This document shows, in pieces, positions 35,849-44,745 of a stretch of DNA of 64,000 nt. The translations under genes were made by a program, and so were the position numbers. Positions within the stretch are counted from its first letter, which is position 1. The number at the start of each line of letters is the position of its first letter. A model generated the notes under the pieces. That model saw nothing but the letters and a program-made list of their open reading frames with translations, did no database searches and had not been told where the DNA came from. Origin of the DNA: DATFTE01 sp963802575 (GTDB lineage Bacteria; Acidobacteriota; Terriglobia; Terriglobales; Acidobacteriaceae); the NCBI GenBank assembly GCA_963802575.1, contig CAWDJF010000001.1:124001-188000 (forward strand), given 5' to 3'.

Positions 35849-36916
35849 TTACGGTTTCGTAGCCGGCAGATAGAATGCAGCCACTCCGTGGGTGATTTCA
35901 TCCGGTTGGCAGTGGTCGAGATTAGTGAGTACCACTACCGTCAATCTGTCATCCACGTAGCGCGAGATATTGGTGTTGAAGCCCTGCCACTGGCCTCCGT
36001 GTTCAATGACACGGTGTCCGTGAACGTTTTCGATGAACCATCCGAATCCGTAGTGCCCTGAGTTCGGCTTGCCATTCTTGTATTTGGCCACCGTCCACAT
36101 CTGATCGAGGCTCGAACGCTTGAGCAGCCTTTCGGTGTAGAGGGCGGCGTCCCATTTGGCGAGATCGAGGATGGAGAAATACAAGGCACCGTCAGCCGTG
36201 GTGTTGAGTGTAGGCGAAACCCACTCCTGATTCTTCCATTGTCCATCGACCAGGCGATAACCGGCAGCTCGGTTGGGAATGATGTCGGCCTCACTGATAA
36301 TGCGCGTGTTGCTCATGCCCAGAGGCTGAAAGATGCGGTCATGGAGGAAGTCGCCATAAAACTGCCCGGAGACGCGGTGAATCAGAATACCCAGCGTTAG
36401 AAATCCGAGATTGCTGTATGCATATTTCGTGCCGGGCGGACAAGCAAGAGGAATTGCTTCGACAATCTTGAGCAATTCGTCTTCGGTGTAGTCGCGGCGG
36501 AAGTCGAACTTGTCGGGATAATCGGTGAATCCCGCGGTGTGGCTGAGCAGATTGCGGACCGTGACCTGCGCCCAAGCGGCGGGCGCGCCGGGAAAGTACT
36601 TCGTCAGAGGATCGTCAAGTCCCACTTTGCCCTGCTCGACGAGCATCATCACGGCAGTGGCGGTGAACTGCTTACCCATCGATCCCGATTGAAAAATTGT
36701 CTCAGGCTTTACGGGGACTCGCAGTTCGAGATTCGACAAACCGTAACCTTGCGCGCGGACGATTTGGCCGTTGCGAGCCACTAGCAGCGCCAAGCCGGGG
36801 ATATGGCGCCTCTGCATTTCAGCCTCGATGTGGCGGTCGACGGCGGCGTCAGGAGACGCCTGAGCCCAAAGGGAACTGGAGAGGATCAATATGCACAGTG
36901 CGCGGGCAGTAAGCAT
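35849..36916 (-). CDS. Exported beta-lactamase-fold serine hydrolase
   Basis: This 355-residue protein has signal peptide MLTARALCILILSSSLWAQ. The class C-like triad is complete: SGSMGKQF for SxxK, YAYSNLGF for YxN, and EHGGQWQGF for the KTG/HxG box. VRNLLSHTAGFTDYP is the family's conserved helix. Such enzymes include esterases, D-aminopeptidases and carboxypeptidases; true antibiotic hydrolysis is not implied. It stands alone on the minus strand. Confidence 0.9.
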   Translation of the reverse strand: MLTARALCILILSSSLWAQASPDAAVDRHIEAEMQRRHIPGLALLVARNGQIVRAQGYGLSNLELRVPVKPETIFQSGSMGKQFTATAVMMLVEQGKVGLDDPLTKYFPGAPAAWAQVTVRNLLSHTAGFTDYPDKFDFRRDYTEDELLKIVEAIPLACPPGTKYAYSNLGFLTLGILIHRVSGQFYGDFLHDRIFQPLGMSNTRIISEADIIPNRAAGYRLVDGQWKNQEWVSPTLNTTADGALYFSILDLAKWDAALYTERLLKRSSLDQMWTVAKYKNGKPNSGHYGFGWFIENVHGHRVIEHGGQWQGFNTNISRYVDDRLTVVVLTNLDHCQPDEITHGVAAFYLPATKP

Positions 36917-36992
36917 CTTCGGGACTCCCGAATCGAAGTGGAACTCCGCTCAAGAGTCTACACAAGGCTCGGAGTGCGGCTGGATTCTTCGG

Positions 36993-38033
36993 TTAGTCGT
37001 TGTGTGGGGCAACGCTGGCGGGTGTGCCGAAGTATTCCCTCACCTCATGCAATTCGCGGTCGAGTTCTACGCTTGCCCCGAGAGGACTGCGTCCAGCGCG
37101 TCCGGGATAGTCATAACGCAGATCGCGGAGATGCACGATGTAGCCGCCGCTTGCGAGTTGCTCGGTCTCGGTGATGGGATATTGCGCCCAATCGAGATAA
37201 ACGCGTCCGAGGTTGGTCTTCTTCGCAGCCAGGGTAACAGGCGTCTCTTCAGGCTTGTAGCGGATACGCATCTGGCTCTGGGGATCGACTTCCGGAATAG
37301 TGGAGTCGACTAGGACCTGCGCGAAAAAATTCGGCGTCTCGACGACTCCGTACCAGCGAAACGGATTCCAATAGTTGGGATAAGCGGAGAGCCGCGTGGC
37401 ATCGGCACCCTGGTAGGTGCGGGCTTCCATGGCACTCACGGCGCGCCGGTGTTCGTAGTCGCGAAGGCCCCATAGAGCGACGATCCCAAGAAGGGCGAGA
37501 GTTGCCCCAAGACGTCCTTGCGGACCCTTCTGGCGAACGCCAATCTCACGGTTGATCAACGAAAAGAACGAAGGCAACACCAGTCCCGCCACCAGCAGAA
37601 TCAGGATCACGGGCTCCAAGATAAAAACGATGTCCCACGAATACCAGCGTTCGTAGAAAGGCCAGAAGGGGCGGACGCCGTAGTTGTTCGTGAAATCGAG
37701 CAGGATGTGGCTGAGCCCGGCGATGTAGGCGAAGACGAACAGCAGCCCCCAGCGCGGCGGCAGGTTCGGGTCCTTGATTTTTCGGCCCCGGAGCACCCAC
37801 ACCAGGTAGACGATTCCGACGGTTGCGGCAGAAACGAGAATCAATCCCAAGAAAGAATGGGTGAAGCCGCGATGGTGCGCGAATCCGAAGACCGAGCCCT
37901 TGAAGCGTCCGATCACGTCAATGTCAGGAGCTTCAGCGGCCAGGGTGACGGTCGCGGTCGCCAAAGCGGTCTTGCGATTCAAGCCGGCGCGGCCCATGCA
38001 AGCGCCGGTCAAAAAGTGAGTGACGGGTTCCAA
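36993..38033 (-). CDS. YdjM/DUF457-type membrane metal-dependent hydrolase
   Basis: The protein is 346 residues. The family pattern is MEPVTHFLTGACMGRAGL, AAEAPDIDVIGRF and FAHHRGFTHSFLGL, followed by HILLDFTNNYGVRPFWPF. The repeated histidines and aspartates form the presumed metal site at the membrane. About five transmembrane segments lie in the first 190 residues, with a soluble C-terminal region. Homologues such as YdjM are linked to SOS or membrane stress but lack a defined substrate. Confidence 0.85.
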   Translation of the reverse strand: MEPVTHFLTGACMGRAGLNRKTALATATVTLAAEAPDIDVIGRFKGSVFGFAHHRGFTHSFLGLILVSAATVGIVYLVWVLRGRKIKDPNLPPRWGLLFVFAYIAGLSHILLDFTNNYGVRPFWPFYERWYSWDIVFILEPVILILLVAGLVLPSFFSLINREIGVRQKGPQGRLGATLALLGIVALWGLRDYEHRRAVSAMEARTYQGADATRLSAYPNYWNPFRWYGVVETPNFFAQVLVDSTIPEVDPQSQMRIRYKPEETPVTLAAKKTNLGRVYLDWAQYPITETEQLASGGYIVHLRDLRYDYPGRAGRSPLGASVELDRELHEVREYFGTPASVAPHND

Positions 38034-38162
38034 GGTTCGCCAAGGCCCTCGAGGTGCGAGTTAGAGAGGATACCGTGATCGTCGCAGCAACGCCAATCGA
38101 TCGCGTGGTTGCTGGCGGGTGGCAGAGAAAACTAGCACGAAGTTTGGCGGTTCCGGCGTATC

Positions 38163-38606
38163 ATGAGCTTGTCATCCCTGACTTTTTTACGCTGGAGCCG
38201 GCCTATGCTGCGTAGTGTTGCCGCAGTTCTTATGGGCTACTTGCTGTTCGCACTCACTGCCGAGGCTCTTTTCTTGCTCTCTGGCCGCGATCCCCATGCC
38301 CCAGCAACGGTTCCTTTCATGATCATAACCATCCTCTACGGGGTGTTCTTTTCGATCCTCGGAGGCTACATCGCCGCGCTAGTTGGCGGTGTCGGAAAGT
38401 ACGAAATCGAACATGCCTTTGCGGTGGCCACGCTGATTGCTGCGATTGGAGCGGCTTCGCTGATGGCAGAGTCTCCAACCGAGTCGAAGTGGACGCAGCT
38501 TTCCGCAGTCCTGATCATTGCGCCTGCCGCAATCGTCGGCGGTTACCTGCGCAGACGGCAATTGAAGAACAAGATGCTCGAAGAGCGGCGCTCACGGCAT
38601 CAGTAG
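38163..38606 (+). CDS. Small four-helix membrane protein, unknown
   Basis: This 147-residue protein has four hydrophobic segments (VAAVLMGYLLFALTAEALFL, PFMIITILYGVFFSILGGYI, FAVATLIAAIGAASLMAE and SAVLIIAPAAIVGGYL) and a basic C-terminal tail. An internal ATG at 38205 would remove the atypical first 14 residues and is a likely true start. The last bases overlap the end of the convergent lipid kinase gene by 15. I do not recognise a named family. Confidence 0.65.
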   Translation: MSLSSLTFLRWSRPMLRSVAAVLMGYLLFALTAEALFLLSGRDPHAPATVPFMIITILYGVFFSILGGYIAALVGGVGKYEIEHAFAVATLIAAIGAASLMAESPTESKWTQLSAVLIIAPAAIVGGYLRRRQLKNKMLEERRSRHQ

Positions 38607-39515
38607 ATGGACCGCGTCGGGCACGATTGAGACTTGCGCAGGCAAGGTGCCCAGAAGTTCTCCGTCGGCTTCGACGAAGACTCGCGGGTTCTGCATATCC
38701 GGCAAAGCGCAGCACTCCACCTTGTCGGCATCGATGAGATCGATCCCTCCAACCTTCCACTTGGCTCCGAACAAACTGCGAATGATGTAGCGCAGATAAG
38801 CGATGCGGCTCCGAGTGCGAAAAAGCACCAGGCGCAGATTCTGACGGTCGAGCGAGGCTCCGGGCGCCAGTTCGCGCAGCACGCCGCCAAAGTTTCGGAT
38901 GCGGACGGCGAGTAATTGAGAGACCGCGGCCCGATCTGCCCCGTTGATCTCGGCTTCGAAATGTTCGAGCGGGTGGGTGAGCCACAGCCATGTGGCTTTG
39001 GAGTAGTACGAGGTCATGCCGAAGCGCCGTTTGGCTTGCGGATCCAAATGGTAGAAGAGGTGAGCATCGACACCTATACCTACGGTTACCGTGAAATAGG
39101 CGGAAGCGCGATTGCCTGAGAAATCCTGATATTCCACTTTTCCAACCGGGATTCGCCGGGGCTGCGCGCGAAGGGCTGCTTTTGCCGCTGCCGCGGGCGT
39201 CAGCGGGAGACGAACATCGTGCGCCAGAGTGTTGCCGGTTCCTAATGGAATGATGCCGAGCGCCGCCGTGGTCCCGACCATCACCTGCAGCAAGTCATGA
39301 ATCGTGCCATCGCCTCCGCAGGCGAAGATGGTGTCGTAGCCTTCCGCGATGGCACGCTGCGCTTGTTCTTGGGCGCGGGCCGCGCCTTGAGTGGGGGAAA
39401 CTGATGTCTTTACCCCGGCCTCGCGCAGGACGTACGCTGCAACTTCCACGTCCGCCAAACGCCGTTCGCGCCGGCCCCCGGAGAGCGGATTGTAGAGGAG
39501 AAGGGCCTTGCGCAT
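38592..39515 (-). CDS. Diacylglycerol kinase/sphingosine kinase-family (YegS-like)
   Basis: At 307 residues it is a full-length lipid kinase. The nucleotide-binding part shows LLYNPLSGG, TIFACGGDGTIHDLLQVM and LGIIPLGTGNTLAHDVRLPL. The second domain carries YFTVTVGIGVDAHLFYHLD and the ending VFVEADGELLGTLPAQVSIV. It phosphorylates a lipid alcohol; in bacteria this recycles diacylglycerol or modifies other lipids. All key motifs are intact. Confidence 0.93.
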   Translation of the reverse strand: MRKALLLYNPLSGGRRERRLADVEVAAYVLREAGVKTSVSPTQGAARAQEQAQRAIAEGYDTIFACGGDGTIHDLLQVMVGTTAALGIIPLGTGNTLAHDVRLPLTPAAAAKAALRAQPRRIPVGKVEYQDFSGNRASAYFTVTVGIGVDAHLFYHLDPQAKRRFGMTSYYSKATWLWLTHPLEHFEAEINGADRAAVSQLLAVRIRNFGGVLRELAPGASLDRQNLRLVLFRTRSRIAYLRYIIRSLFGAKWKVGGIDLIDADKVECCALPDMQNPRVFVEADGELLGTLPAQVSIVPDAVHLLMP

Positions 39516-39544
39516 GGTGTCGCTTGATTGTAATGGAGCACCGT

Positions 39545-39567
39545 GGCCGGCGGGACGCCGGCGCTAC
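39545..39567. repeat. Family B palindrome overlapping DinB stop codon
   Basis: GGCCGGCGGGACGCCGGCG followed by CTAC. The CTA (39564-39566) is the complement of the DinB-like gene's TAG stop, so the element supplies the stop codon. Confidence 0.75.
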
Positions 39568-40058
39568 TTGCCGCGCGTTCCCCACTCCCACATGCCAAAG
39601 ATCGCTTTCTGCGCGAGAGGATGTCCTGCCTGGCGCGCGAGCATGGTGATCTGGCCGCGATGGTGGGCGTCGTGCGAGACCAGGTATCCGAAAAATCCCG
39701 CGACATCGGGACGGAAGCCCTTGATGCGACCGTCGCTTTGGAGAGCGGCTTCCATGACGGCGGCCAGCGCGGCATAACTCTCGCTCAACGCCTTTGCGGC
39801 TTGAGTGGGAGTGACGCTGGCGCGATCGAGTTGCTCGGGAATTTTGCTGTCTTTGGCGGAAGCTTTGAGCCACATGACGCGCACGTTATGCATGTGCGCC
39901 ACGACGGCCGCGATGTCTCGGCCCTTCCCGTTCGGAGGATCCGCGCGCCATGCTTCTGCCGGTAGGTTCTCGATCAGATATTGATTGATGCGTTCGTTGG
40001 TTTCAAAGGCGACGAGCAGTGCTTCGGCGGGCGCGAATACGGGCGCTGATTTCGGCAT
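39564..40058 (-). CDS. DinB-family protein
   Basis: The protein is 164 residues and alpha-helical. The DinB metal histidines are in AAVVAHMHNVRVMWL and YLVSHDAHHRGQITMLARQ, and the closing FGMWEWGTRGK is common in acidobacterial members. The superfamily includes bacillithiol and mycothiol transferases and thiol-dependent detoxification enzymes, so thiol transfer is plausible but unproven. CCTCGGGAGG upstream supplies a strong ribosome-binding site. Confidence 0.88.
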   Translation of the reverse strand: MPKSAPVFAPAEALLVAFETNERINQYLIENLPAEAWRADPPNGKGRDIAAVVAHMHNVRVMWLKASAKDSKIPEQLDRASVTPTQAAKALSESYAALAAVMEAALQSDGRIKGFRPDVAGFFGYLVSHDAHHRGQITMLARQAGHPLAQKAIFGMWEWGTRGK

Positions 40059-40203
40059 GGCAACAACCTCCCGAGGTGGTCACAAAGCTTAGCAAAACGG
40101 ATTGCATCCCGTATTTCTTTCGCCTAAGCTAAGGGCACTGTATTGGGGCTCCATTCGTTAGGGTTCTGCTTTTTCCGTTTCCATCAAAGAGGAGGACATC
40201 CTC

Positions 40204-41850
40204 ATGAACTACCGTTTCACGGTATTGCTCGTTCTTGTTGTCTGCGTCGGCGCAATGGCGCAGGAACACATGGGCCAGCCCGCGTCGAAGCCCGCCACTC
40301 TGATGCCGGGATTGGGAAATCTCCATCATCCTGTCTCTACCAGGAATGCGAATGCGCAAGCGTTCTTCGACCAGGGCTTGCGGCTCATTTACGCGTTTAA
40401 CCACGATGAAGCTGCGCGTTCGTTTCAACGCGCGGCAGATTTCGATCCGAAACTGGCAATCGCCCACTGGGGAATCGCAGAGGCGGTCGGTCCAAACTAT
40501 AACGACCCGGCCAGCGAAGAACGCTTTAAGCAAGCGCATGAGGCGATTCAAAAGGCAGTCGACTTGAGCGCAAACGCCTCGCCCAGCGAGCAGGCTTACA
40601 TCCAGGCGATGGCCAAGCGTTTTCCCGCCGACCCAAAAGCTGATTTGCGGAAAGCGGCGGAAGATTATCGCGACGCGATGCGCGAGGTGGTGAAGCAATA
40701 TCCAGACGATCTGGATGCAGCCACCCTGTTCGCCGAAGCCGGCATGAATCTCCATCCATGGGGGCTATGGCATCAGGATGGAACGCCGCAGGCAGGGACG
40801 GAAGAAATTGTCACGACGCTCGAATCAGTGATCCGGCGTGACCCCAACCATCTCGGCGCGGTGCACTACTACATTCACGCAGTCGAGGCTTCGACGACGC
40901 CGGAGCGCGCGCTGGCCGGGGCGAACAAGTTGGCTGCACTTGCGCCTGCTGCAGGACACATCGTGCATATGCCCGCCCACGTCTACATTCGCACCGGTGA
41001 TTACGCGGCGGCTGTCAAAACCAACGAAGAGGCCGCGGCCGTCGACCGCGCCTACATGAAAGCGAGTGGCGTGCAGGGCATCTATCCCATGATGTACTAC
41101 AGCCACAACCTGCACTTCATCGCTATGTGCGCCAGCATGGACGGAGATTATCTGGAGGCGAAGAAGAATGCTGACATGCTCGCGACTCACGTCGCTCCGG
41201 GCGTGAAAGAGATGCCTCCGCTAGAAGGCTTCATGACCATCCCTATGGCTGTGGACATCCGCTTTCACAAGTGGAATGACATTCTGAAAATGCCCAAGCC
41301 TGATCCCTCCATGCAGGCCACGACGGGCTTCTGGCACTTCGCCCGAGGTATGGCACTTGCAGGTACAGGGAAGATCAGCGAAGCCGAGGCCGAGTACAAG
41401 ATTGTTTCCGAGGCGGAGAAGAACACTCCCGCCGATGCCATCTTCCAGATGCCCATCAACAACAAGACGAAAGACATCCTGAAAATTGCTGAGGATGTGC
41501 TGGGCGCAAAGATTGCGATGGTGAAAAAAGACAACGCAGGGGCGATTGCCATGCTGCGCGATGCAGTCTCCATCCAGGATAAGCTGAACTACGGCGAACC
41601 GCCGGATTGGTTCTTTCCCGTGCGCGAATCGCTGGGAGCCGCCGTGATGATGACTGGCGACACTGCCGGAGCGGAGCAGGTGTTCCGAGCCGATCTTGAA
41701 AAGAATCCCCGTAATCCGCGGTCTCTCTATGGCCTGCAGCAAGCCTTGAAGGCGCAGGGCAAAGACTACGATGCCGGGTTTGTAGAGAAACAGTTCAACG
41801 CGTCGTGGAAGGGCGGAAGCAATTCTTTGAAGATGGACGATCTGGTTTAG
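40204..41850 (+). CDS. Exported TPR protein, paralogue of the left-edge gene
   Basis: From ATG 40204 (GAGGAG upstream) it is 548 residues with signal peptide MNYRFTVLLVLVVCVGAMAQ. A short His/Met-containing region (EHMGQPAS, NLHHPVS) leads into TPR-like units, AFFDQGLRLIYAFNHDEAAR, AIAHWGIAEAVGPNYND, HYYIHAVEASTTPERAL, HMPAHVYIRTGDYAAAV. The C-terminal RVFRADLEKNPRNPR-like repeat is QVFRADLEKNP. Histidines in the conserved blocks hint at metal or ligand binding, but nothing defines it. It closely resembles the protein at 1-1473. Confidence 0.88.
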   Translation: MNYRFTVLLVLVVCVGAMAQEHMGQPASKPATLMPGLGNLHHPVSTRNANAQAFFDQGLRLIYAFNHDEAARSFQRAADFDPKLAIAHWGIAEAVGPNYNDPASEERFKQAHEAIQKAVDLSANASPSEQAYIQAMAKRFPADPKADLRKAAEDYRDAMREVVKQYPDDLDAATLFAEAGMNLHPWGLWHQDGTPQAGTEEIVTTLESVIRRDPNHLGAVHYYIHAVEASTTPERALAGANKLAALAPAAGHIVHMPAHVYIRTGDYAAAVKTNEEAAAVDRAYMKASGVQGIYPMMYYSHNLHFIAMCASMDGDYLEAKKNADMLATHVAPGVKEMPPLEGFMTIPMAVDIRFHKWNDILKMPKPDPSMQATTGFWHFARGMALAGTGKISEAEAEYKIVSEAEKNTPADAIFQMPINNKTKDILKIAEDVLGAKIAMVKKDNAGAIAMLRDAVSIQDKLNYGEPPDWFFPVRESLGAAVMMTGDTAGAEQVFRADLEKNPRNPRSLYGLQQALKAQGKDYDAGFVEKQFNASWKGGSNSLKMDDLV

Positions 41851-41877
41851 GAGGAGCGATCGAGTGCGGGTAGTGTC

Positions 41878-42414
41878 CTAAGAAAGGCCGTCGTTTATCA
41901 AACTGGACCATGTCGTTCGCGAGATCGCATACACGCAGTGGCGGAGGTCGCGCCACACGACTTCCTTCCAAAGCCTCATCCCATTTCTCTCGGCGACACC
42001 GCGAGACGGTTCGTTTTCGGGGCGAATCAAAGAAATGAGCCGGTTCACCGAAGACCTGGCAAAACCATAGTCGCGACAGGCTCGGGCGGCTTCGGTGGCG
42101 AATCCCTTGCCCCAATGCTCACGCCGCAGATGGTAGCCAATCTCGATTTCTTCCACGTCTTCGACAACCTGCTTTATCAGTCCACAATCGCCGATCAGCT
42201 CGCCGGTCGCCTTCAGGTCCATTCCCCATAAACCGTGGCCATCAGCTGCATAGCGTGCGCGATTGCGGGCGATCCACTGCTCGACCCCCGCCAGATCGTA
42301 CGGCGCGGGATAGTGACGCATGGTTTCGGGGTCGGAGAGCACGTGGGCGAGAGACGCGGCGTCTTCCGGGATCAATTCGCGGAGGATGAGTCGCGGAGTT
42401 TCGAGAATCTGCAT
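41878..42414 (-). CDS. GNAT acetyltransferase (RimJ/RimL type)
   Basis: The frame extends far upstream, but ATG 42414 gives the usual start MQILETPRLILRELIPEDA and a product of 178 residues. The acetyl-CoA loop appears as RREHWGKGFATEAARACRDYGF, and NEPSRGVAERNGMRLWKE as the C-terminal GNAT motif. Substrates of this branch include ribosomal protein N-termini and small amines. Only 27 bases separate its start from the start of ligA on the other strand, so the promoters must overlap the coding sequences. Confidence 0.9.
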   Translation of the reverse strand: MQILETPRLILRELIPEDAASLAHVLSDPETMRHYPAPYDLAGVEQWIARNRARYAADGHGLWGMDLKATGELIGDCGLIKQVVEDVEEIEIGYHLRREHWGKGFATEAARACRDYGFARSSVNRLISLIRPENEPSRGVAERNGMRLWKEVVWRDLRHCVYAISRTTWSSLINDGLS

Positions 42415-42441
42415 CACGCTGCTCCGAATATAATCTCCCCG

Positions 42442-44457
42442 ATGGCCAGCAAAGACATCGGAAAAAAAATCGAGACGCTGCGGGAGAAGATCCGGCATCA
42501 CGAATACCGCTACTACGTGCTCGATGATCCGGAGATCACGGATACCGAGTTTGATCAGCTCATGATCCAGCTGAAGAAGCTGGAGGCGGAACATCCGGAG
42601 CTGATCACCCCGGATTCACCAACGCAGCGAGTGGGCGGCAAGCCACGGGAAGGCTTCGTCAAGGCGCGGCACTCCTCGCCGATGCTTTCGCTCGACAACA
42701 CATACAGCGAGGACGAGTTGAGGGATTGGGAGCGGCGCGTCCATGAACTGACCGGACGCACCGACGTCGAATATGTTTGCGAGCTCAAGCTCGACGGGAT
42801 GTCGCTGGCACTGCACTACGAGGACGGCCGCCTGTTGCGAGGCATCACGCGCGGCGACGGATCGATCGGCGAAGATGTCACGCTCAATGTCAGGACGGTG
42901 CGATCGATTCCTCTGTCCATTCCGAAAGAAAAACTGAAGAAGGCGGGGATTCCTTCGACCTTCGAAGTACGCGGCGAAATGCTAATGCCGCTGGCGGCGT
43001 TCAAGAGAATGAATGAAGAGCGCGAGCAACACGGCTTATCGACTTTCGCCAATCCGCGCAACGCTACGGCGGGCACCGTTCGTCAGCTTGAGCCCAGCAT
43101 TACCGCGCAGCGTCGTCTCGATTACTTCACCTACATGTTGCTCGAGAACGGCCAGACCTATTTTGATCGGCACTGGAAAACGCTCGAGGCTCTCGATGCT
43201 GCTGGGTTCAAGGTGAATCCGCGGCGCAGGCTGGCGAAGAGCTTCGCGGAAGTTTGGCGTTTCATCGAAGAGTGGGGACAGAAGCGGGAGACTTTACCCT
43301 ACGAAATCGACGGCGTTGTCGTTAAGGTCGATCGCACGGCGCTGCAGCAGGAACTCGGCTACACCGGTAAGGCGCCGCGCTGGGCCATCGCTTACAAGTA
43401 CGCCGCACGCGGGGGCATCACCAAGTTGGAGAATGTACGTTGGCAGGTCGGCCGCACCGGAAAGCTCACCCCCGTGGCTGAACTGGCGCCGGTTCTCATC
43501 GGCGGTACCACCGTCCGCAACGCGACGCTGCACAACATGGACGAGATCGAGCGGCTTGGCGTCAAGATTGGTGACTGGGTGGAAGTTGAGCGTGGCGGCG
43601 ATGTGATCCCAAAGGTCGCAAAAGTAGTCGACGACAAGGATCATCCGCGCGGTAAGACCGGGATCGAAACTCCTGCCACCTGCCCAGTCTGTGGAACGAA
43701 GGTCGTCCGCACCGAAGGCGAAGTGGACTACCGGTGCGTCAACGCCAACTGTCCCGCAAAGCTCGTCGGCACGATTCTGCATTTCGCCTCGCGGCACGTG
43801 ATGAATATCGAAGGCATGGGCGATGCGCTGGTGACTCAACTCACCGAACGCGGCCTGGTAAAAAATGTTGCAGACATTTACAAGCTGACGAAGGCCGACA
43901 TGCTGTCGCTCGAACGGATGGGAGACAAGTCCGCCCAGAATGTGCTCGATGAGATCGACGCATCGAAGAAGCTACCGCTGGAGCGGGTGATTTTCGGACT
44001 CGGCATTCGCTTCGTGGGCGAGAGAACCGCACAATTCCTGGCGGAGCACTTCGGTTCCATGGAGGCGCTGGAAAAGGCGAGCGCAGAAGAACTGCAGGAA
44101 GTGGACGAGGTAGGGCTCCGCATTGCCGAGAGCATTGCCGAATTTTTCAGCATCGCAGCCAATCGTAAACTGGTAGACCGCCTGCGCGAAGCCGGCCTCA
44201 CGCTCACGGGCAAAAAGAAGGAACGCGGCACCAAGTTGGCGGGAAAGACGTTTGTCCTGACAGGAACGCTCGAGAAGTACAGCCGCGACGAAGCCAAGAA
44301 GAAAATCGAAGACGCGGGGGGACGGGTTTCCGGCTCGGTCAGCAAGAAGACCGACTATGTAGTGGCGGGCAGCGACGCGGGATCGAAGCTAGACAAGGCG
44401 CGAGAACTAGGCGTACCGGTGGTCAGCGAGAAAGAAATGGAGGAGTTGCTAAAGTGA
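42442..44457 (+). CDS. ligA: NAD-dependent DNA ligase LigA
   Basis: From ATG 42442 the protein is 671 residues, the usual size. The Ia domain starts KIETLREKIRHHEYRYYVLD; the adenylation lysine is in CELKLDGMSL; IDGVVVKVD and the OB fold follow; four zinc cysteines are in CPVCGTKVVRTEGEVDYRC and the next NCPAKL. Helix-hairpin-helix repeats and a C-terminal BRCT domain (GKTFVLTGTLEKYSRDEAKK) complete it. It seals nicks in replication and repair. The longer open frame upstream reads through the GNAT promoter region and is not a likely start. Confidence 0.97.
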   Translation: MASKDIGKKIETLREKIRHHEYRYYVLDDPEITDTEFDQLMIQLKKLEAEHPELITPDSPTQRVGGKPREGFVKARHSSPMLSLDNTYSEDELRDWERRVHELTGRTDVEYVCELKLDGMSLALHYEDGRLLRGITRGDGSIGEDVTLNVRTVRSIPLSIPKEKLKKAGIPSTFEVRGEMLMPLAAFKRMNEEREQHGLSTFANPRNATAGTVRQLEPSITAQRRLDYFTYMLLENGQTYFDRHWKTLEALDAAGFKVNPRRRLAKSFAEVWRFIEEWGQKRETLPYEIDGVVVKVDRTALQQELGYTGKAPRWAIAYKYAARGGITKLENVRWQVGRTGKLTPVAELAPVLIGGTTVRNATLHNMDEIERLGVKIGDWVEVERGGDVIPKVAKVVDDKDHPRGKTGIETPATCPVCGTKVVRTEGEVDYRCVNANCPAKLVGTILHFASRHVMNIEGMGDALVTQLTERGLVKNVADIYKLTKADMLSLERMGDKSAQNVLDEIDASKKLPLERVIFGLGIRFVGERTAQFLAEHFGSMEALEKASAEELQEVDEVGLRIAESIAEFFSIAANRKLVDRLREAGLTLTGKKKERGTKLAGKTFVLTGTLEKYSRDEAKKKIEDAGGRVSGSVSKKTDYVVAGSDAGSKLDKARELGVPVVSEKEMEELLK

Positions 44458-44461
44458 CTGT

Positions 44462-44550
44462 GGAATTTGGTAATCGGGTAATTTCGTAATCTAAAACCGA
44501 CCGAATTGCCTTCGATTACCCAATTTCCCGATCACAAAATTACCAAATCT
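44462..44550. repeat. Inverted octamer tracts (GGTAATCG type)
   Basis: Here the period is eight: GGTAATCG, GGTAATTT, CGTAATCT on the left and CGATTACC, CAATTTCC, CGATCACA, AAATTACC in inverted sense on the right. It begins just after the ligA stop codon. Confidence 0.6.
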
Positions 44551-44745
44551 TCTCCAGCCTTTGGTGCAGGGCCAATCGTCTCTCCCGCATAGACTTACCA
44601 AAAAAGCGACAATCTGTTGACATCGCGTTGACAATCGCAATGACGGCTTCCCCTAATCTGCGGACGCTCGATGCCAGCATCCATCGCTGCTGGTAAAGCG
44701 CCATAAACGACCCTCACTCTCACGCAGAAATCAGAAGGAGAAGGT

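Noticed and set aside
44628..44665. A promoter with TTGACA upstream of the TIGR03118 gene
   Set aside because: TTGACA occurs twice close together, but no -10 element stands at 16-18 bases, so I left it out.
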